From Sphingomonas hengshuiensis (GTDB lineage: Bacteria > Pseudomonadota > Alphaproteobacteria > Sphingomonadales > Sphingomonadaceae), in the NCBI RefSeq assembly GCF_000935025.1, contig NZ_CP010836.1, positions 2,666,001-2,730,000 of the forward strand: a stretch of DNA of 64,000 nucleotides. Reading direction: 5' to 3'. Position numbers and translations under genes: made by a program. Shown piece after piece: positions 16,800-25,492 of this stretch (position 1 is the first letter of the stretch; each line of letters starts with the position of its first letter). The notes beneath the pieces were generated by a model that saw nothing but the letters and a program-made list of their open reading frames with translations, was not told the DNA's origin and ran no database searches.

Positions 16800-18137
16800 T
16801 CAGCGCGAAGCCACCTGCATCCCGCCCTTCGCCCATGCCGCCACCGCGTCCCCTGCCTGGCCGCGCACGAAGCACGCGCCGCCGCGTGCCTTGACCTGAC
16901 GGCACAGCGCGTCGGCGTCGGCGCGGGCATAGCCGCCCACCGACAGGCGATAGAAATTGCCTGCGCGCGTCGCGATCCGCGCGCCCTGCGGGGTCGAGCC
17001 AGACAGCGCGGGTACGCTGCGCAAGTGACGGCTCCAGGCATCGCGTGCAACACCCGCATTGGGATAGGCGCCGAGTTGGACATAATAGCTGCCCTTCGCC
17101 GCGACGGGCACCGGCGCCGCTTTCGCCCTGGTGGCGGGCTGTGCCGCAGCGCTGCGCACCGGCGCGGCGCGGATGCCGGGGAGCGGCTGGACGATTTCCT
17201 CGCGCGGGCCGAACACGACCTGCGCGCCGGTGCCGGCAACCTGCTGCGGCTCGGGCTGCGGCTCTGCCGACAGCGGCTCGGCAGCGGCGCCCGCATCGGC
17301 GGACACCGCCGCGGCGTTTGCGGGCACGCCCGGCATATAGGCATCGACGGCGTCGGCGGCAGGAGCGACCGCGGCCACCGCGACCCCCGGCTGCTGCGTC
17401 AGCGCCAGTGCGATCGGCTGGCCCGCATCCTGCACCGGGCGCACGCCGAGCAGCGATGCGATTTGGTCATAGGCGTTGGTCGGGCGCGCGAACGCGGCCC
17501 ATTCGAGCATCCGCGCCTGGAGCTGGTCCGGCGCCACGTCCATCGCCGCGATCTGGCTCGCCTCGCGCCAGCGTCCGGCGAGCGCGAAGCTCAGCGCGAG
17601 GTTCTGGCGCGTCTTCGCGGTCGCGCTCGGGTCGCGCACCGCCGGCGTCAATATCTCGATCGCCGTCACCGGATCGCCGGCGAGCGCGAAGCCGAGCCCG
17701 CGGTCGCTCGCGGGGATATGGTCGGCATGCGTCTGCAACGTCTGGCGCGCCCCCGCCCAATCGCCCTGCGCGATCCGGGCCAGCGCGAGGTTGAGCGCCA
17801 CGCGCCCGTCCTCGGGGTTGAGCGCCAGCGCATCGCTCAGCGCCTGCCCCGCCGAGGCGAACCGGCCCGCGAGGAGATAGGCCTGCCCCAGCAGCGCGCG
17901 ATAGCCGGCGTTGGTCGGATCGTTCGCCACTGCCGCCTCGGCGTGCTGCACGGCCTGCGCCGCCTTGCGCTTGGCCAGCGCCTTGCGCGCATCCGCGGCC
18001 TCCGACGCCGCCTTCTTGGCGCTCGGGCCAGAAGCGGCGACCGCCGAGAGCCCGAAGCCGTTCGTTGAGGCGCCGAGGGTTACCACCCCAAGGGCCAGCG
18101 CGGAGAGGGCGATCTTCAATTTGGTACGACTATACAT
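16800..18137 (-). CDS. Exported TPR protein with C-terminal SPOR domain
   Basis: About 445 residues from the ATG at 18137, which is preceded by GAAGGA at a usable distance (an ATG two codons earlier is too close). A signal peptide (residues 1-37) precedes TPR repeats (residues ~55-200, with AEAAVANDPTNAGYRALLGQAYL). A low-complexity Ala/Pro/Gln linker follows, and a SPOR domain occupies the last ~75 residues (YYVQLGAYPNAGVARDAWSR, NFYRLSVGGYARADADALC). SPOR domains bind denuded septal peptidoglycan, so a role at the division site is likely. It is the third gene of the parA operon. Confidence 0.87.
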   Translation of the reverse strand: MYSRTKLKIALSALALGVVTLGASTNGFGLSAVAASGPSAKKAASEAADARKALAKRKAAQAVQHAEAAVANDPTNAGYRALLGQAYLLAGRFASAGQALSDALALNPEDGRVALNLALARIAQGDWAGARQTLQTHADHIPASDRGLGFALAGDPVTAIEILTPAVRDPSATAKTRQNLALSFALAGRWREASQIAAMDVAPDQLQARMLEWAAFARPTNAYDQIASLLGVRPVQDAGQPIALALTQQPGVAVAAVAPAADAVDAYMPGVPANAAAVSADAGAAAEPLSAEPQPEPQQVAGTGAQVVFGPREEIVQPLPGIRAAPVRSAAAQPATRAKAAPVPVAAKGSYYVQLGAYPNAGVARDAWSRHLRSVPALSGSTPQGARIATRAGNFYRLSVGGYARADADALCRQVKARGGACFVRGQAGDAVAAWAKGGMQVASR

Positions 18138-18147
18138 GGTCATTCCT

Positions 18148-18603
18148 TCAGTCTCGATCCGCCACCGAAGTCGTCTGGCGGGCGAGCGCATCGACTTCGG
18201 GGAGCGTATCGAGCAGGGCGTCCAGCGCCCGGATCATGAGGTTTTGCGCCGATTGATTGGTCACTGCCGACGCCAGGCGAAGGCGAAAGTGGCGATCATC
18301 GTCCAGCCGCAGCGTGAACGCCGACAGCGGCTTCCTGGCGGCACGGTCCCGCGGAGCCCGTGCGCGGACGGGCGCAGCGACCTCCGCCTCGCCAGAGACC
18401 CGGGCGTCGAGCGCCGCGCGCTGGCGCAGGACAACAGGCTTGGGCACCGATGCCTCGGCGCCGGTTTCGTCAAAGCCGATTTCGTCACGCGACTCTGCGG
18501 ACAGATCGACCAAGCCCTGCGGGCGCATCGCCGGCCTGGCGTGCCCCTTGCGCGCGAGCAGCGCGGAGGAGAGCGAGGCAAAATTCCTGGGGGTTGCGGT
18601 CAT
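18148..18603 (-). CDS. Small partner protein of ParA, possible ribbon-helix-helix
   Basis: A 151-residue protein, disordered and Ala/Arg-rich in the first ~90 residues. The C-terminal part, KPLSAFTLRLDDDRHFRLRL followed by NQSAQNLMIRALDALLD, resembles a ribbon-helix-helix fold (one strand and two helices). It sits 10 bases after parA and 10 bases before the SPOR protein, so it belongs to the same operon. It may be the DNA-binding or adaptor partner of the ParA ATPase. The RHH assignment is by pattern only. Confidence 0.65.
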   Translation of the reverse strand: MTATPRNFASLSSALLARKGHARPAMRPQGLVDLSAESRDEIGFDETGAEASVPKPVVLRQRAALDARVSGEAEVAAPVRARAPRDRAARKPLSAFTLRLDDDRHFRLRLASAVTNQSAQNLMIRALDALLDTLPEVDALARQTTSVADRD

Positions 18604-18613
18604 CGGTGGGTCC

Positions 18614-19327
18614 TCAGCGCATCACGCGACGGCCAAAGCCCGCCGCCGGGCGCACGCCGCCAAACCCGCCCACAGCGGCCGGTGCCGCGAAAACGGTGCG
18701 GCGGAAATTCTTCTCGAGCCGATCGCAGAGATAGGTCCACAGCGCCGCGATCTCGCCCGCCGAACGACCGCCCGGATCGACTTCCATCACGGTGCGTCCG
18801 TCGATCATCGACGCCGCGAAGTCGGTGCGATGGTGGATGGTGATCGGCGCGACCGTTCCGTGCTGCGACAGCGCGATCGCCGCCTCGGTCGTGATCCGCG
18901 CGCCCGGCGTCGCCGCATTCAATATGAAAATCAATGGTTTACCTGCACGCTCGCACAGGTCAGCCGTCGCGCCGACCGCGCGCAGATCGTGCGGGCTGGG
19001 GCGCGTCGGGATCACGACCAGCTCCGCGACCTGGATCACGCTGTGGATCGCCATCGTGATCGTGGGTGGCGTGTCGATCACCGCGAGGCGGAAGCCCTGC
19101 TGCCGCAGGATTTCGAGGTCCGCGGCCAACCGTGCAACCGTGGTCTGGGCGAAGGCGGGGAACTCGGTCGAGCGGTCGTTCCACCAATCGGACAGCGAGC
19201 CCTGCGGATCGATGTCGATCAGCACCACCGGGCCCTGGCCAGCCAGCTGAGCCTGCACCGCCAGGTGCCCGCTCAGCGTGGTCTTGCCCGACCCGCCTTT
19301 CTGCGATGCCAACGCCAGAACCCGCAT
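18614..19327 (-). CDS. ParA-family ATPase
   Basis: About 237 residues from the ATG at 19327 (MRVLALASQKGGSGKTTLSG); an upstream in-frame ATG adds 15 residues of no family character. The deviant Walker A is KGGSGKTT at residues 10-17, switch I lies in LIDIDPQGSLSDWW, and Walker B is LAVIDTPPT. Chromosomal ParA relatives position DNA, chemoreceptors or division proteins. Being in an operon with a SPOR protein favours a role in division or polarity rather than plasmid partition. No ParB or parS site is seen nearby. Confidence 0.92.
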   Translation of the reverse strand: MRVLALASQKGGSGKTTLSGHLAVQAQLAGQGPVVLIDIDPQGSLSDWWNDRSTEFPAFAQTTVARLAADLEILRQQGFRLAVIDTPPTITMAIHSVIQVAELVVIPTRPSPHDLRAVGATADLCERAGKPLIFILNAATPGARITTEAAIALSQHGTVAPITIHHRTDFAASMIDGRTVMEVDPGGRSAGEIAALWTYLCDRLEKNFRRTVFAAPAAVGGFGGVRPAAGFGRRVMR

Positions 19328-19505
19328 GAATGCCCTCAAATCCCCCGATTGGTTACGGTGCCGATATGGCATTTCCGTTCATAAGATTGCGTTAATGCGT
19401 TCCGCGGCGGGACGCGGAAGCCGGTGGCGGGACTTAAGGGTATCTTTGCCAATCGATGGTTAACTGGCATTTATCCGCATGTGCGGGGCGCAGGAGTTGG
19501 ATCGG

Positions 19506-20438
19506 ATGAAGTCTGCCGGGTTGGCCATGATTGCGGGGGCCGTGTTGCTTGCCCTCCCTGCCGCCGCGCAGGACGATTCGGTGAAGGCCGGCGTCGATGC
19601 CTATGAGCGCGGCGACTATAAGACCGCAGTCGATCGCTGGCGCGCCGCCGCCACCGGGGGCAATGCCGATGCCCAGTTCAATTTGGGCCAGGCCTATAAG
19701 CTGGGGCGCGGCGTGCCGATGGACATCCGCCTCGCCGAGGACTGGTATCGCAAGGCGGCGCTGCAGGGGCATGAGCAGGCCGAGGCCAATTACGGGCTCG
19801 CGCTGTTCGAGAACGGCAAGCGCGGCGACGCGGTGCAATGGCTCCAGCGGGCAGTGGCGCGCGGCGATGCCCGCGCGCAATATGTGCTGGGCGTCATGCT
19901 GTTCAACGGTGACGCGATCGAAAAGGATTGGGTGCGCGCCTATGCGCTGATGGTCCGATCGTCGCAGACCGGGCTCGACGCCGCGGTGAAGGCCCGCGCG
20001 CAGATGGACGAGTTCATGCCGCTGGGCGACCGCCAGCAGGGGCTCGCTTTGGCGCGCAAATATGAAGAGGAATATAATCGCGGCGGGCTTCCCGTACCCC
20101 CGCTGCGCGTGGCCGACACGCCGGCCGTGAAGCCGCCGGTGCGGGCAGTGGCACAATCCGTGCCGCGCCCGACGCCGCCCCGCCCCGCTGCGGCACCGCC
20201 AGCGGTCGCCACCGCAGCGCCGCGCGACGGCGGCTGGCGCGTCCAGCTCGGCGCGTTCGGCGATCCCGGCAATGCGCGCAGGCTGTGGGGTCAGGTCGGC
20301 GGGCGCTTCCCGGGCCGCCAGCCCTATTATGTCAAGGCGGGCACCCTCACCAAATTGCTGGTCGGCCCCTTCGCCTCGCGCGCGGAGGCGGCAGGCGCAT
20401 GCGGCGCGGTGCGCCCGTGCGTGCCCGTCAGCAAATAG
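19506..20438 (+). CDS. Exported Sel1-repeat protein with SPOR domain
   Basis: About 310 residues from the ATG at 19506, preceded by AGGAG 9 bases upstream. A signal peptide (to about AAAQ) precedes Sel1-like repeats (AQFNLGQAYKLGRGVPMDIRL, AQYVLGVMLFNGDAIEKDW). A Pro/Ala linker leads to a C-terminal SPOR domain (WRVQLGAFGDPGNARRLWGQ to the end). The protein is transcribed divergently from the ParA operon, which also ends in a SPOR protein, so the pair probably works at the same site on the septal wall. Confidence 0.87.
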   Translation: MKSAGLAMIAGAVLLALPAAAQDDSVKAGVDAYERGDYKTAVDRWRAAATGGNADAQFNLGQAYKLGRGVPMDIRLAEDWYRKAALQGHEQAEANYGLALFENGKRGDAVQWLQRAVARGDARAQYVLGVMLFNGDAIEKDWVRAYALMVRSSQTGLDAAVKARAQMDEFMPLGDRQQGLALARKYEEEYNRGGLPVPPLRVADTPAVKPPVRAVAQSVPRPTPPRPAAAPPAVATAAPRDGGWRVQLGAFGDPGNARRLWGQVGGRFPGRQPYYVKAGTLTKLLVGPFASRAEAAGACGAVRPCVPVSK

Positions 20439-20519
20439 GTCGTGATCCCTGCGCGCTTACCGCACCGCAAAATTCTTTTCGCACGCGCAACGAAAATTGC
20501 AGTATGGCGTTAGCCGCAC

Positions 20520-21323
20520 ATGACTCGATCGTTCCCGCGCCTCGCGCTGCTCGCCCTTCTCGCCTCGAGTGGCGCCGCACACGCCCAGTCCGCCGCGGAG
20601 GCGGACCGCGATGCCCCGCGCCGCGTGCGCGTCGCGCTGGGGCCGCAGCTCATCCCCAATTATCCGGGGTCGGACAAGGTCAGCCTGAGCCCGCTGGTCG
20701 ACGTCGTCGTCGCGCGGGGCAGCGATCCGTTCGAATATGAGGCCGCCGACGAGAGCTTCGGCATCCCGGTGCTCCGCACCGCGCGCTTCGCGGTCGGGCC
20801 TGCGTTCAACCTGCAGACCAGTCGCCGGCGCAGCGAAACCGGGCCGGGGATCGATGAAGTCGGCACCACCGTCGAACTCGGCGGGTTCGCCAATATCTGG
20901 TTCGCGCGCCCGGTCCGCCTCCATGCCGAACTGCGCCAAGGGGTTAATGGCCATGGCGGGCTGATCGGCGAAGTCGGGCTCGATTACGTCGCGCGCGACC
21001 GCGATCGCTGGCTGTTCGCGATCGGGCCGCGCATCGCGCTCTCCGACGGGCGTTATCAGGATGCCTATTTCGGCGTCTCCGCGCGCGAAGCGCTGGCGAC
21101 CGGGCTCCCCGTCTATGATCCGGGCAGCGGGGTCCATGCGATCGGCGCCAATGCGACCGCGACCTATCAGTTCACGCCGCGATGGGGCGTGTACGGCTTT
21201 GCCAAATATGACCGGCTGGTCGGCGATGCCGGCGACTCGCCGATCGTCCGCAGCCTGGGCTCGCGCAACCAGCTCTCGGGCGGCCTTGCCCTGAGCTACA
21301 CCTTCGGGCGCGGGATCCGCTGA
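20520..21323 (+). CDS. MipA/OmpV-family outer membrane protein
   Basis: A 267-residue protein with a signal peptide (residues 1-22, ending AHAQ) and a beta-barrel pattern with the family start RVALGPQLIPNYPGSDKVSL and the closing strands LSGGLALSYTFGRGIR. MipA-type proteins are outer-membrane scaffolds for peptidoglycan-modifying enzymes or transport-related barrels. The final residue is Arg rather than Phe. The context next to two SPOR proteins fits a cell-wall role. Confidence 0.88.
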   Translation: MTRSFPRLALLALLASSGAAHAQSAAEADRDAPRRVRVALGPQLIPNYPGSDKVSLSPLVDVVVARGSDPFEYEAADESFGIPVLRTARFAVGPAFNLQTSRRRSETGPGIDEVGTTVELGGFANIWFARPVRLHAELRQGVNGHGGLIGEVGLDYVARDRDRWLFAIGPRIALSDGRYQDAYFGVSAREALATGLPVYDPGSGVHAIGANATATYQFTPRWGVYGFAKYDRLVGDAGDSPIVRSLGSRNQLSGGLALSYTFGRGIR

Positions 21324-21324
21324 G

Positions 21325-21714
21325 CTAGCGCCCCGCGCACAGGGTTACGCGGCTGCGGACATAGGGCGACAGCCCGCTCTGCGGTCGGATATGGACCGTA
21401 ACGACCGCGCCCAGCGGCACGTCGCGGATGCGCACGAGCGCGTGGGTTACCTGGCTCAGCAATACGCGATCATAGGTCACGCCCGCGCCCTCGTCGCGCA
21501 CCGGGCGTTCCAGGTCGATCAGGTTGACGCGCCGGGTGGGATCGGCGGCGAGGCAATCGCCGATTGCCTTTGCAGGCCGATAGGAATCGACCGTCATCGC
21601 GGAGCGAGTCGATTGCTCCGCCTCGCGCGCATACATCCTTGCCGCCTTGGAGCCGCCCTCGCATCCTCCGAGCAGCGTCAGCAACAGCAGCGCCCCGCCG
21701 CGCAGGGCGCTCAT
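21325..21714 (-). CDS. Small lipoprotein of unknown function
   Basis: About 129 residues from the ATG at 21714, whose ATGA overlaps the serB stop. A lipoprotein signal with lipobox LLTLLGGC near residues 11-18 is followed by a short soluble domain (DCLAADPTRRVNLIDLERPV, VTVHIRPQSGLSPYVRSRVT). No family is recognised. It is coupled to serB, although a functional link is not obvious. Its stop nearly meets that of the MipA gene, so the two converge. Confidence 0.7.
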   Translation of the reverse strand: MSALRGGALLLLTLLGGCEGGSKAARMYAREAEQSTRSAMTVDSYRPAKAIGDCLAADPTRRVNLIDLERPVRDEGAGVTYDRVLLSQVTHALVRIRDVPLGAVVTVHIRPQSGLSPYVRSRVTLCAGR

Positions 21715-22586
21715 GCCGCCCAGTCGGCGCGGGCTATTCCCTGCGCGTAGAGCAAGGCGGTCAGGTCGCCATGATCGATCCGCGCCCCTGCCGACGCCGC
21801 GACGATCGGCTTGGCGCGATAGGCGACGCCCAGCCCCGCCTTGCGGATCATCGCCAGATCGTTGGCACCGTCGCCCACCGCCAGCGTCTCGCGCAGGTCG
21901 AGCCCGCGCTCGCCCGCAGCGCCCAGCAGCGTGGTTTCCTTGGTCGCGCTGTCGACGATGGGCTTGGTCACGGTGCCGGTGAGCTGGCCTTTGCCGACTT
22001 CCAGAACATTGGCGATCACGCGTTCGAACCCCAATCGCGCGCCCACCGGCACGGCAAAGCGCGTGAACCCGCCCGACACCAGCACGGTCAGGGCGCCGCG
22101 TGCGCGCATCGTCTTGACCAGAGCCTCCGCCCCCGGCGAATTGCGCACCCGCTCCGCCAAACAAAGGTCGATCGCCCCTTCATCAAGCCCGGCAAGCAGC
22201 GCCACCCGCGCATCCAGCGCCGATGCGAAGTCCAGTTCGCCGCGCATCGCGCGTTCGGTAACTTCGGCGATCTGCGGCTTGATCCCGGCATAATCGGCCA
22301 GTTCGTCGATGCACTCGACGGTGATCATCGTCGAATCCATGTCGGCGATCAGCAGCTTTTTCTCGCGGTTCGCGGCAGGCTGGACGATCACGTCGGTAAA
22401 GGAAAATGCGCCTTCCAGCGCGGCGCGTGCTGCGTCCGGATGCGACACGAACAGCAGGTCCGCCGCACGTCCCTCGTCGAGCCAATGCCGCGCGCCGGGG
22501 GCGCAATCGACGCCCGCCAGCCGATCCTGCGCATCGGAAAGCTGCCCGGCCGACAGGCCTTCTGCTACAAGCGTCGCGATGAACAT
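21711..22586 (-). CDS. serB: Phosphoserine phosphatase
   Basis: About 291 residues from the ATG at 22586, preceded by AGGAG; a longer upstream frame is antisense to miaA. The HAD catalytic motif DMDSTMITVE has nucleophile Asp82 and acid Asp84. Further motifs are LVSGGFTRFA (Ser) and AVGDGANDLAMI (Asp pair), exactly as in SerB. The N-terminal ~70 residues resemble the small regulatory domain of alphaproteobacterial SerB. It releases serine from phosphoserine in the last step of serine synthesis. Its start codon overlaps that of miaA on the opposite strand. Confidence 0.96.
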   Translation of the reverse strand: MFIATLVAEGLSAGQLSDAQDRLAGVDCAPGARHWLDEGRAADLLFVSHPDAARAALEGAFSFTDVIVQPAANREKKLLIADMDSTMITVECIDELADYAGIKPQIAEVTERAMRGELDFASALDARVALLAGLDEGAIDLCLAERVRNSPGAEALVKTMRARGALTVLVSGGFTRFAVPVGARLGFERVIANVLEVGKGQLTGTVTKPIVDSATKETTLLGAAGERGLDLRETLAVGDGANDLAMIRKAGLGVAYRAKPIVAASAGARIDHGDLTALLYAQGIARADWAA

Positions 22587-23511
22587 GGTTTCTCCTGATC
22601 GGCCAACGGTGGCGCTCATCGCAGGGCCGACCGCGAGCGGCAAGTCCGCACTCGCGCTCGCGCTCGCCGAACGGCATCGCGGCACGATCATCAATGCCGA
22701 TTCGATGCAGGTCTATGCCGATCTGCGCGTCCTCACTGCGCGCCCGAGCATCGAGGAAGAGACGCGCGCGCCGCACCGGCTGTTCGGCCATGTCGACGGC
22801 GCCGACGCCTATTCGGCAGCACGCTGGGCGGCGGAGGCGCGCGCGGAGATCGCGCAGGCGCATGCGCAGGAGCGGTTGCCGATCCTGGTCGGGGGCACGG
22901 GGCTGTACCTGCGCACCTTGCTCGACGGGATCGCGCCGGTGCCGGAGATCGCGCCCGACATCCGCCGCGCGGTGCGCGCGATGCCCGTGGCGCTGGCGCA
23001 TGCCGCGCTCGCGCTGGCCGATCCCCCGGCGGCGGCGCGGCTGGCGCCTGCCGACACGCTGCGCGTCGCCCGCGCGCTCGAAGTCGTGCGTTCGACCGGG
23101 CGCCCGCTCGCCGAATGGCAGGCGCAGCGGGTGGGCGGGATCGCGGATGCGGTGCGGCTGGTGCCGCTGATCCTGTTGCCCGACCGCGACTGGCTGGGCG
23201 CGCGGATCGACCGGCGCTTTGCCGATATGGTCGATTCCGGCCGCGACGAAGCCGCCGCTTTGCTCGCGCGGACCGATATTCCCGCCGACGCCCCGCTGCT
23301 CCGCGCGATCGGCGTGCCCGAGCTGCGCGCGCTGATGGCCGGGGAAATCGATACGGGTCAGGCAGTTGCGGCGGGCGCGCTGGCAAGCCGCCAATATGCG
23401 AAGCGGCAATATACGTGGTTCCGCCGCCAGCCGCCTCCGGAGTGGGAGCGCACGAGCGAGACAGAAAAACACTCTTTGATCTCTCTCTTTGAAACTAAGT
23501 TGCCTCAATAA
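22585..23511 (+). CDS. miaA: tRNA dimethylallyltransferase
   Basis: About 308 residues. The start is either the ATG at 22585 (MVSPDRPTVALIAG) or the one two codons earlier at 22579. The P-loop GPTASGKS, the INADSMQVYADL acceptor motif, GGTGLYLRTLLDG and the C-terminal ASRQYAKRQYTWFR are all in place. It adds a dimethylallyl group to A37 of tRNAs reading UNN codons. It is transcribed away from serB with no intergenic DNA, so each promoter must lie inside the other gene's 5' end. Confidence 0.95.
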   Translation: MVSPDRPTVALIAGPTASGKSALALALAERHRGTIINADSMQVYADLRVLTARPSIEEETRAPHRLFGHVDGADAYSAARWAAEARAEIAQAHAQERLPILVGGTGLYLRTLLDGIAPVPEIAPDIRRAVRAMPVALAHAALALADPPAAARLAPADTLRVARALEVVRSTGRPLAEWQAQRVGGIADAVRLVPLILLPDRDWLGARIDRRFADMVDSGRDEAAALLARTDIPADAPLLRAIGVPELRALMAGEIDTGQAVAAGALASRQYAKRQYTWFRRQPPPEWERTSETEKHSLISLFETKLPQ

Positions 23512-23514
23512 CGC

Positions 23515-23543
23515 TTGACACGAATTTTTCGTGCGGCTAGCAG
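23515..23543 (+). promoter_or_regulatory. Candidate ilvB promoter with overlapping inverted repeat
   Basis: A perfect -35 box TTGACA (23515-23520) is followed after 17 bases by TAGCAG, a weak -10. The inverted repeat CACGAA-TTT-TTCGTG (23519-23533) overlaps the -35 and fills the spacer, the position expected for a repressor site. The promoter lies 50 bases before the GTG start of ilvB. Confidence 0.45.
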
Positions 23544-23592
23544 CGCGCCTCCAGCGGTGCTATGCGCGCACCGCAGCAAGGGAGTGCGTATC

Positions 23593-25338
23593 GTGACCGA
23601 GAAGAGCGGAGCAGACATTCTGATCGAGGCGCTGAGCGATCTCGGTGTGGAAGTCATCTTCGGTTATCCGGGCGGCGCCGTGCTCCCGATCTATGATGCG
23701 ATCTTCAAGCAAGACCGGATCAAGCACATCCTCGTCCGCCACGAGCAGGCGGCGACGCACGCCGCGGAGGGCTATGCCCGCTCGACCGGCAAGCCGGGTG
23801 TCGTCCTCGTCACCTCGGGCCCCGGCGCGACCAATGCCGTTACCGGGATCACCGATGCGCTGATGGATTCGATCCCGATGGTCGTCATCACGGGGCAGGT
23901 CCCCACCGCGCTGATCGGCACCGATGCGTTTCAGGAGGCCGACACGGTCGGCATCACGCGGCACTGCACCAAGCATAATTACCTGGTGAAGGACCCGGCC
24001 AAGCTCGGCGCGACGGTGCATGAGGCGTTCCATATCGCGACCTCGGGCCGCCCCGGCCCGGTCGTGATCGACATCCCCAAGGACGTCCAGGTCGCCACCG
24101 CACGCTATCAGGCACCCGGCCCGATCCAGCACAAGACCTATCGTCCGCAGACCCAGCCCGACGCGGCGAAGATCCAGGAAGCGGTCGACATGCTCGCCGC
24201 CGCCGAACGCCCGGTCTTCTACACCGGCGGCGGGATCATCAATTCGGGGCCGGAGGCATCGCGGCTGCTGCGCGAGCTGGCGGCGATCACCGGCGCGCCG
24301 GTCACGTCGACGCTGATGGGGCTCGGCGCCCTGCCCGCCTCGTCCGACCAGTGGCTCGGCATGCTGGGGATGCACGGCACCTACGAAGCCAATTGGGCGA
24401 TGAACAAGGCCGATCTGATCATCGCATTCGGCGCGCGGTTCGACGATCGCGTGACCGGGCGGCTCGATGCCTTCGCGCCCAACAGCCGCAAGGTGCATAT
24501 CGACATCGACCGGTCGAGCGTGAACAAGAATGTCCGCGTCGACCTGCCCATCATCGCCGATGTCGGCATCGCGCTGCGCGAGATGATCGATTGCTGGCAT
24601 GCGCGCAATCATCCCAAGCCCGACCTCACCGAATGGTGGAGCCGGATCAACGGCTGGCGCCAGGCGGGCTGCCTCGATTTCGAGGACCGGCAGGACGTGA
24701 TCATGCCGCAGCGTGCGATCCGCGCGCTGTGGGAGGCGACGCACGCCCGCTCGCCGATCATCACCACCGAAGTCGGCCAGCACCAGATGTGGGCCGCGCA
24801 GCATTTCGGGTTCGAAGAGCCGAACAAATGGCTGACCAGCGGCGGTCTCGGCACGATGGGCTATGGCCTGCCCGCCGCGATCGGCGCGCAGATGGGCAAT
24901 CCGGACGCGCTGGTGATCGACATCGCCGGCGAGGCGAGCATCCAGATGAACATCCAGGAGCTGGCAACCGCGACGCAATATCGCCTGCCGGTCAAGATAT
25001 TCATCCTGAACAACGAATATATGGGCATGGTCCGCCAATGGCAGGAATTGACCTATCAGAGCCGCTATTCGGAAAGCTATTCCGACGCGCTGCCCGACTT
25101 CGTCAAGCTGGGCGAGGCCTATGGCTGGAAGGGCATCCGCATCGATGCGCGCGGCGATCTGGAGGACGGCATCCAGGCGATGCTCGACCATGACGGCCCG
25201 GTGATCGTCGATTGCCGCGTGGCGAAGCTGACCAACTGCTTCCCGATGATCCCGTCGGGCGCGGCGCACACCGAAATGCTCCTCCAGGCGGCCGAAGTCT
25301 CGGGCGAGATGGACGACGAAGCCAAGGCGCTGGTGTGA
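23593..25338 (+). CDS. ilvB: Acetolactate synthase, large (catalytic) subunit
   Basis: About 581 residues from the GTG at 23593, which is preceded by AAGGGAG; in-frame codons further upstream read promoter DNA. The ThDP fold is complete: VIFGYPGGAVLP with the catalytic Glu in RHEQAATHAAEGYAR, the FAD/middle domain, and the ThDP-binding GEASIQMNIQELATATQY to LNNEYMGMVRQW. The enzyme makes acetolactate or acetohydroxybutyrate for valine, leucine and isoleucine. It is the first gene of ilvB-ilvN-ilvC. The regulatory subunit follows after a 150-base gap that holds a palindromic repeat. Confidence 0.97.
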   Translation: MTEKSGADILIEALSDLGVEVIFGYPGGAVLPIYDAIFKQDRIKHILVRHEQAATHAAEGYARSTGKPGVVLVTSGPGATNAVTGITDALMDSIPMVVITGQVPTALIGTDAFQEADTVGITRHCTKHNYLVKDPAKLGATVHEAFHIATSGRPGPVVIDIPKDVQVATARYQAPGPIQHKTYRPQTQPDAAKIQEAVDMLAAAERPVFYTGGGIINSGPEASRLLRELAAITGAPVTSTLMGLGALPASSDQWLGMLGMHGTYEANWAMNKADLIIAFGARFDDRVTGRLDAFAPNSRKVHIDIDRSSVNKNVRVDLPIIADVGIALREMIDCWHARNHPKPDLTEWWSRINGWRQAGCLDFEDRQDVIMPQRAIRALWEATHARSPIITTEVGQHQMWAAQHFGFEEPNKWLTSGGLGTMGYGLPAAIGAQMGNPDALVIDIAGEASIQMNIQELATATQYRLPVKIFILNNEYMGMVRQWQELTYQSRYSESYSDALPDFVKLGEAYGWKGIRIDARGDLEDGIQAMLDHDGPVIVDCRVAKLTNCFPMIPSGAAHTEMLLQAAEVSGEMDDEAKALV

Positions 25339-25353
25339 TGGGAACGCAATTCG

Positions 25354-25482
25354 CTCCCCTCCCTTGCAGGGAGGGGCCGGGGGTGGGTCGAGGCCTGGCA
25401 GTGCGGCGTCCGCTTGCCAAGACCCGCCCGTATCGCCCCGCCTCCACCCACCCCTCGATCCCCTCCCTTGCAGGGAGGGGAA
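25354..25482. repeat. Palindromic repeat element between ilvB and ilvN
   Basis: Two identical hairpins, CCCCTCCC-TTGCA-GGGAGGGG at 25356-25376 and 25460-25480, flank a GC-rich core whose arms are also inverted (GGGTGGG near 25383, CCCACCC near 25454). The whole looks like a single imperfect palindrome of about 129 bp. It sits inside an operon and will form strong mRNA structure between the two subunit genes. Confidence 0.8.
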
Positions 25483-25492
25483 GGCAGTAGAG

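Noticed and set aside
25354..25482. The two hairpins between ilvB and ilvN as a CRISPR array
   Set aside because: Only two units, inverted and self-complementary, with no regular spacers and no cas genes; it is a dispersed palindromic repeat.
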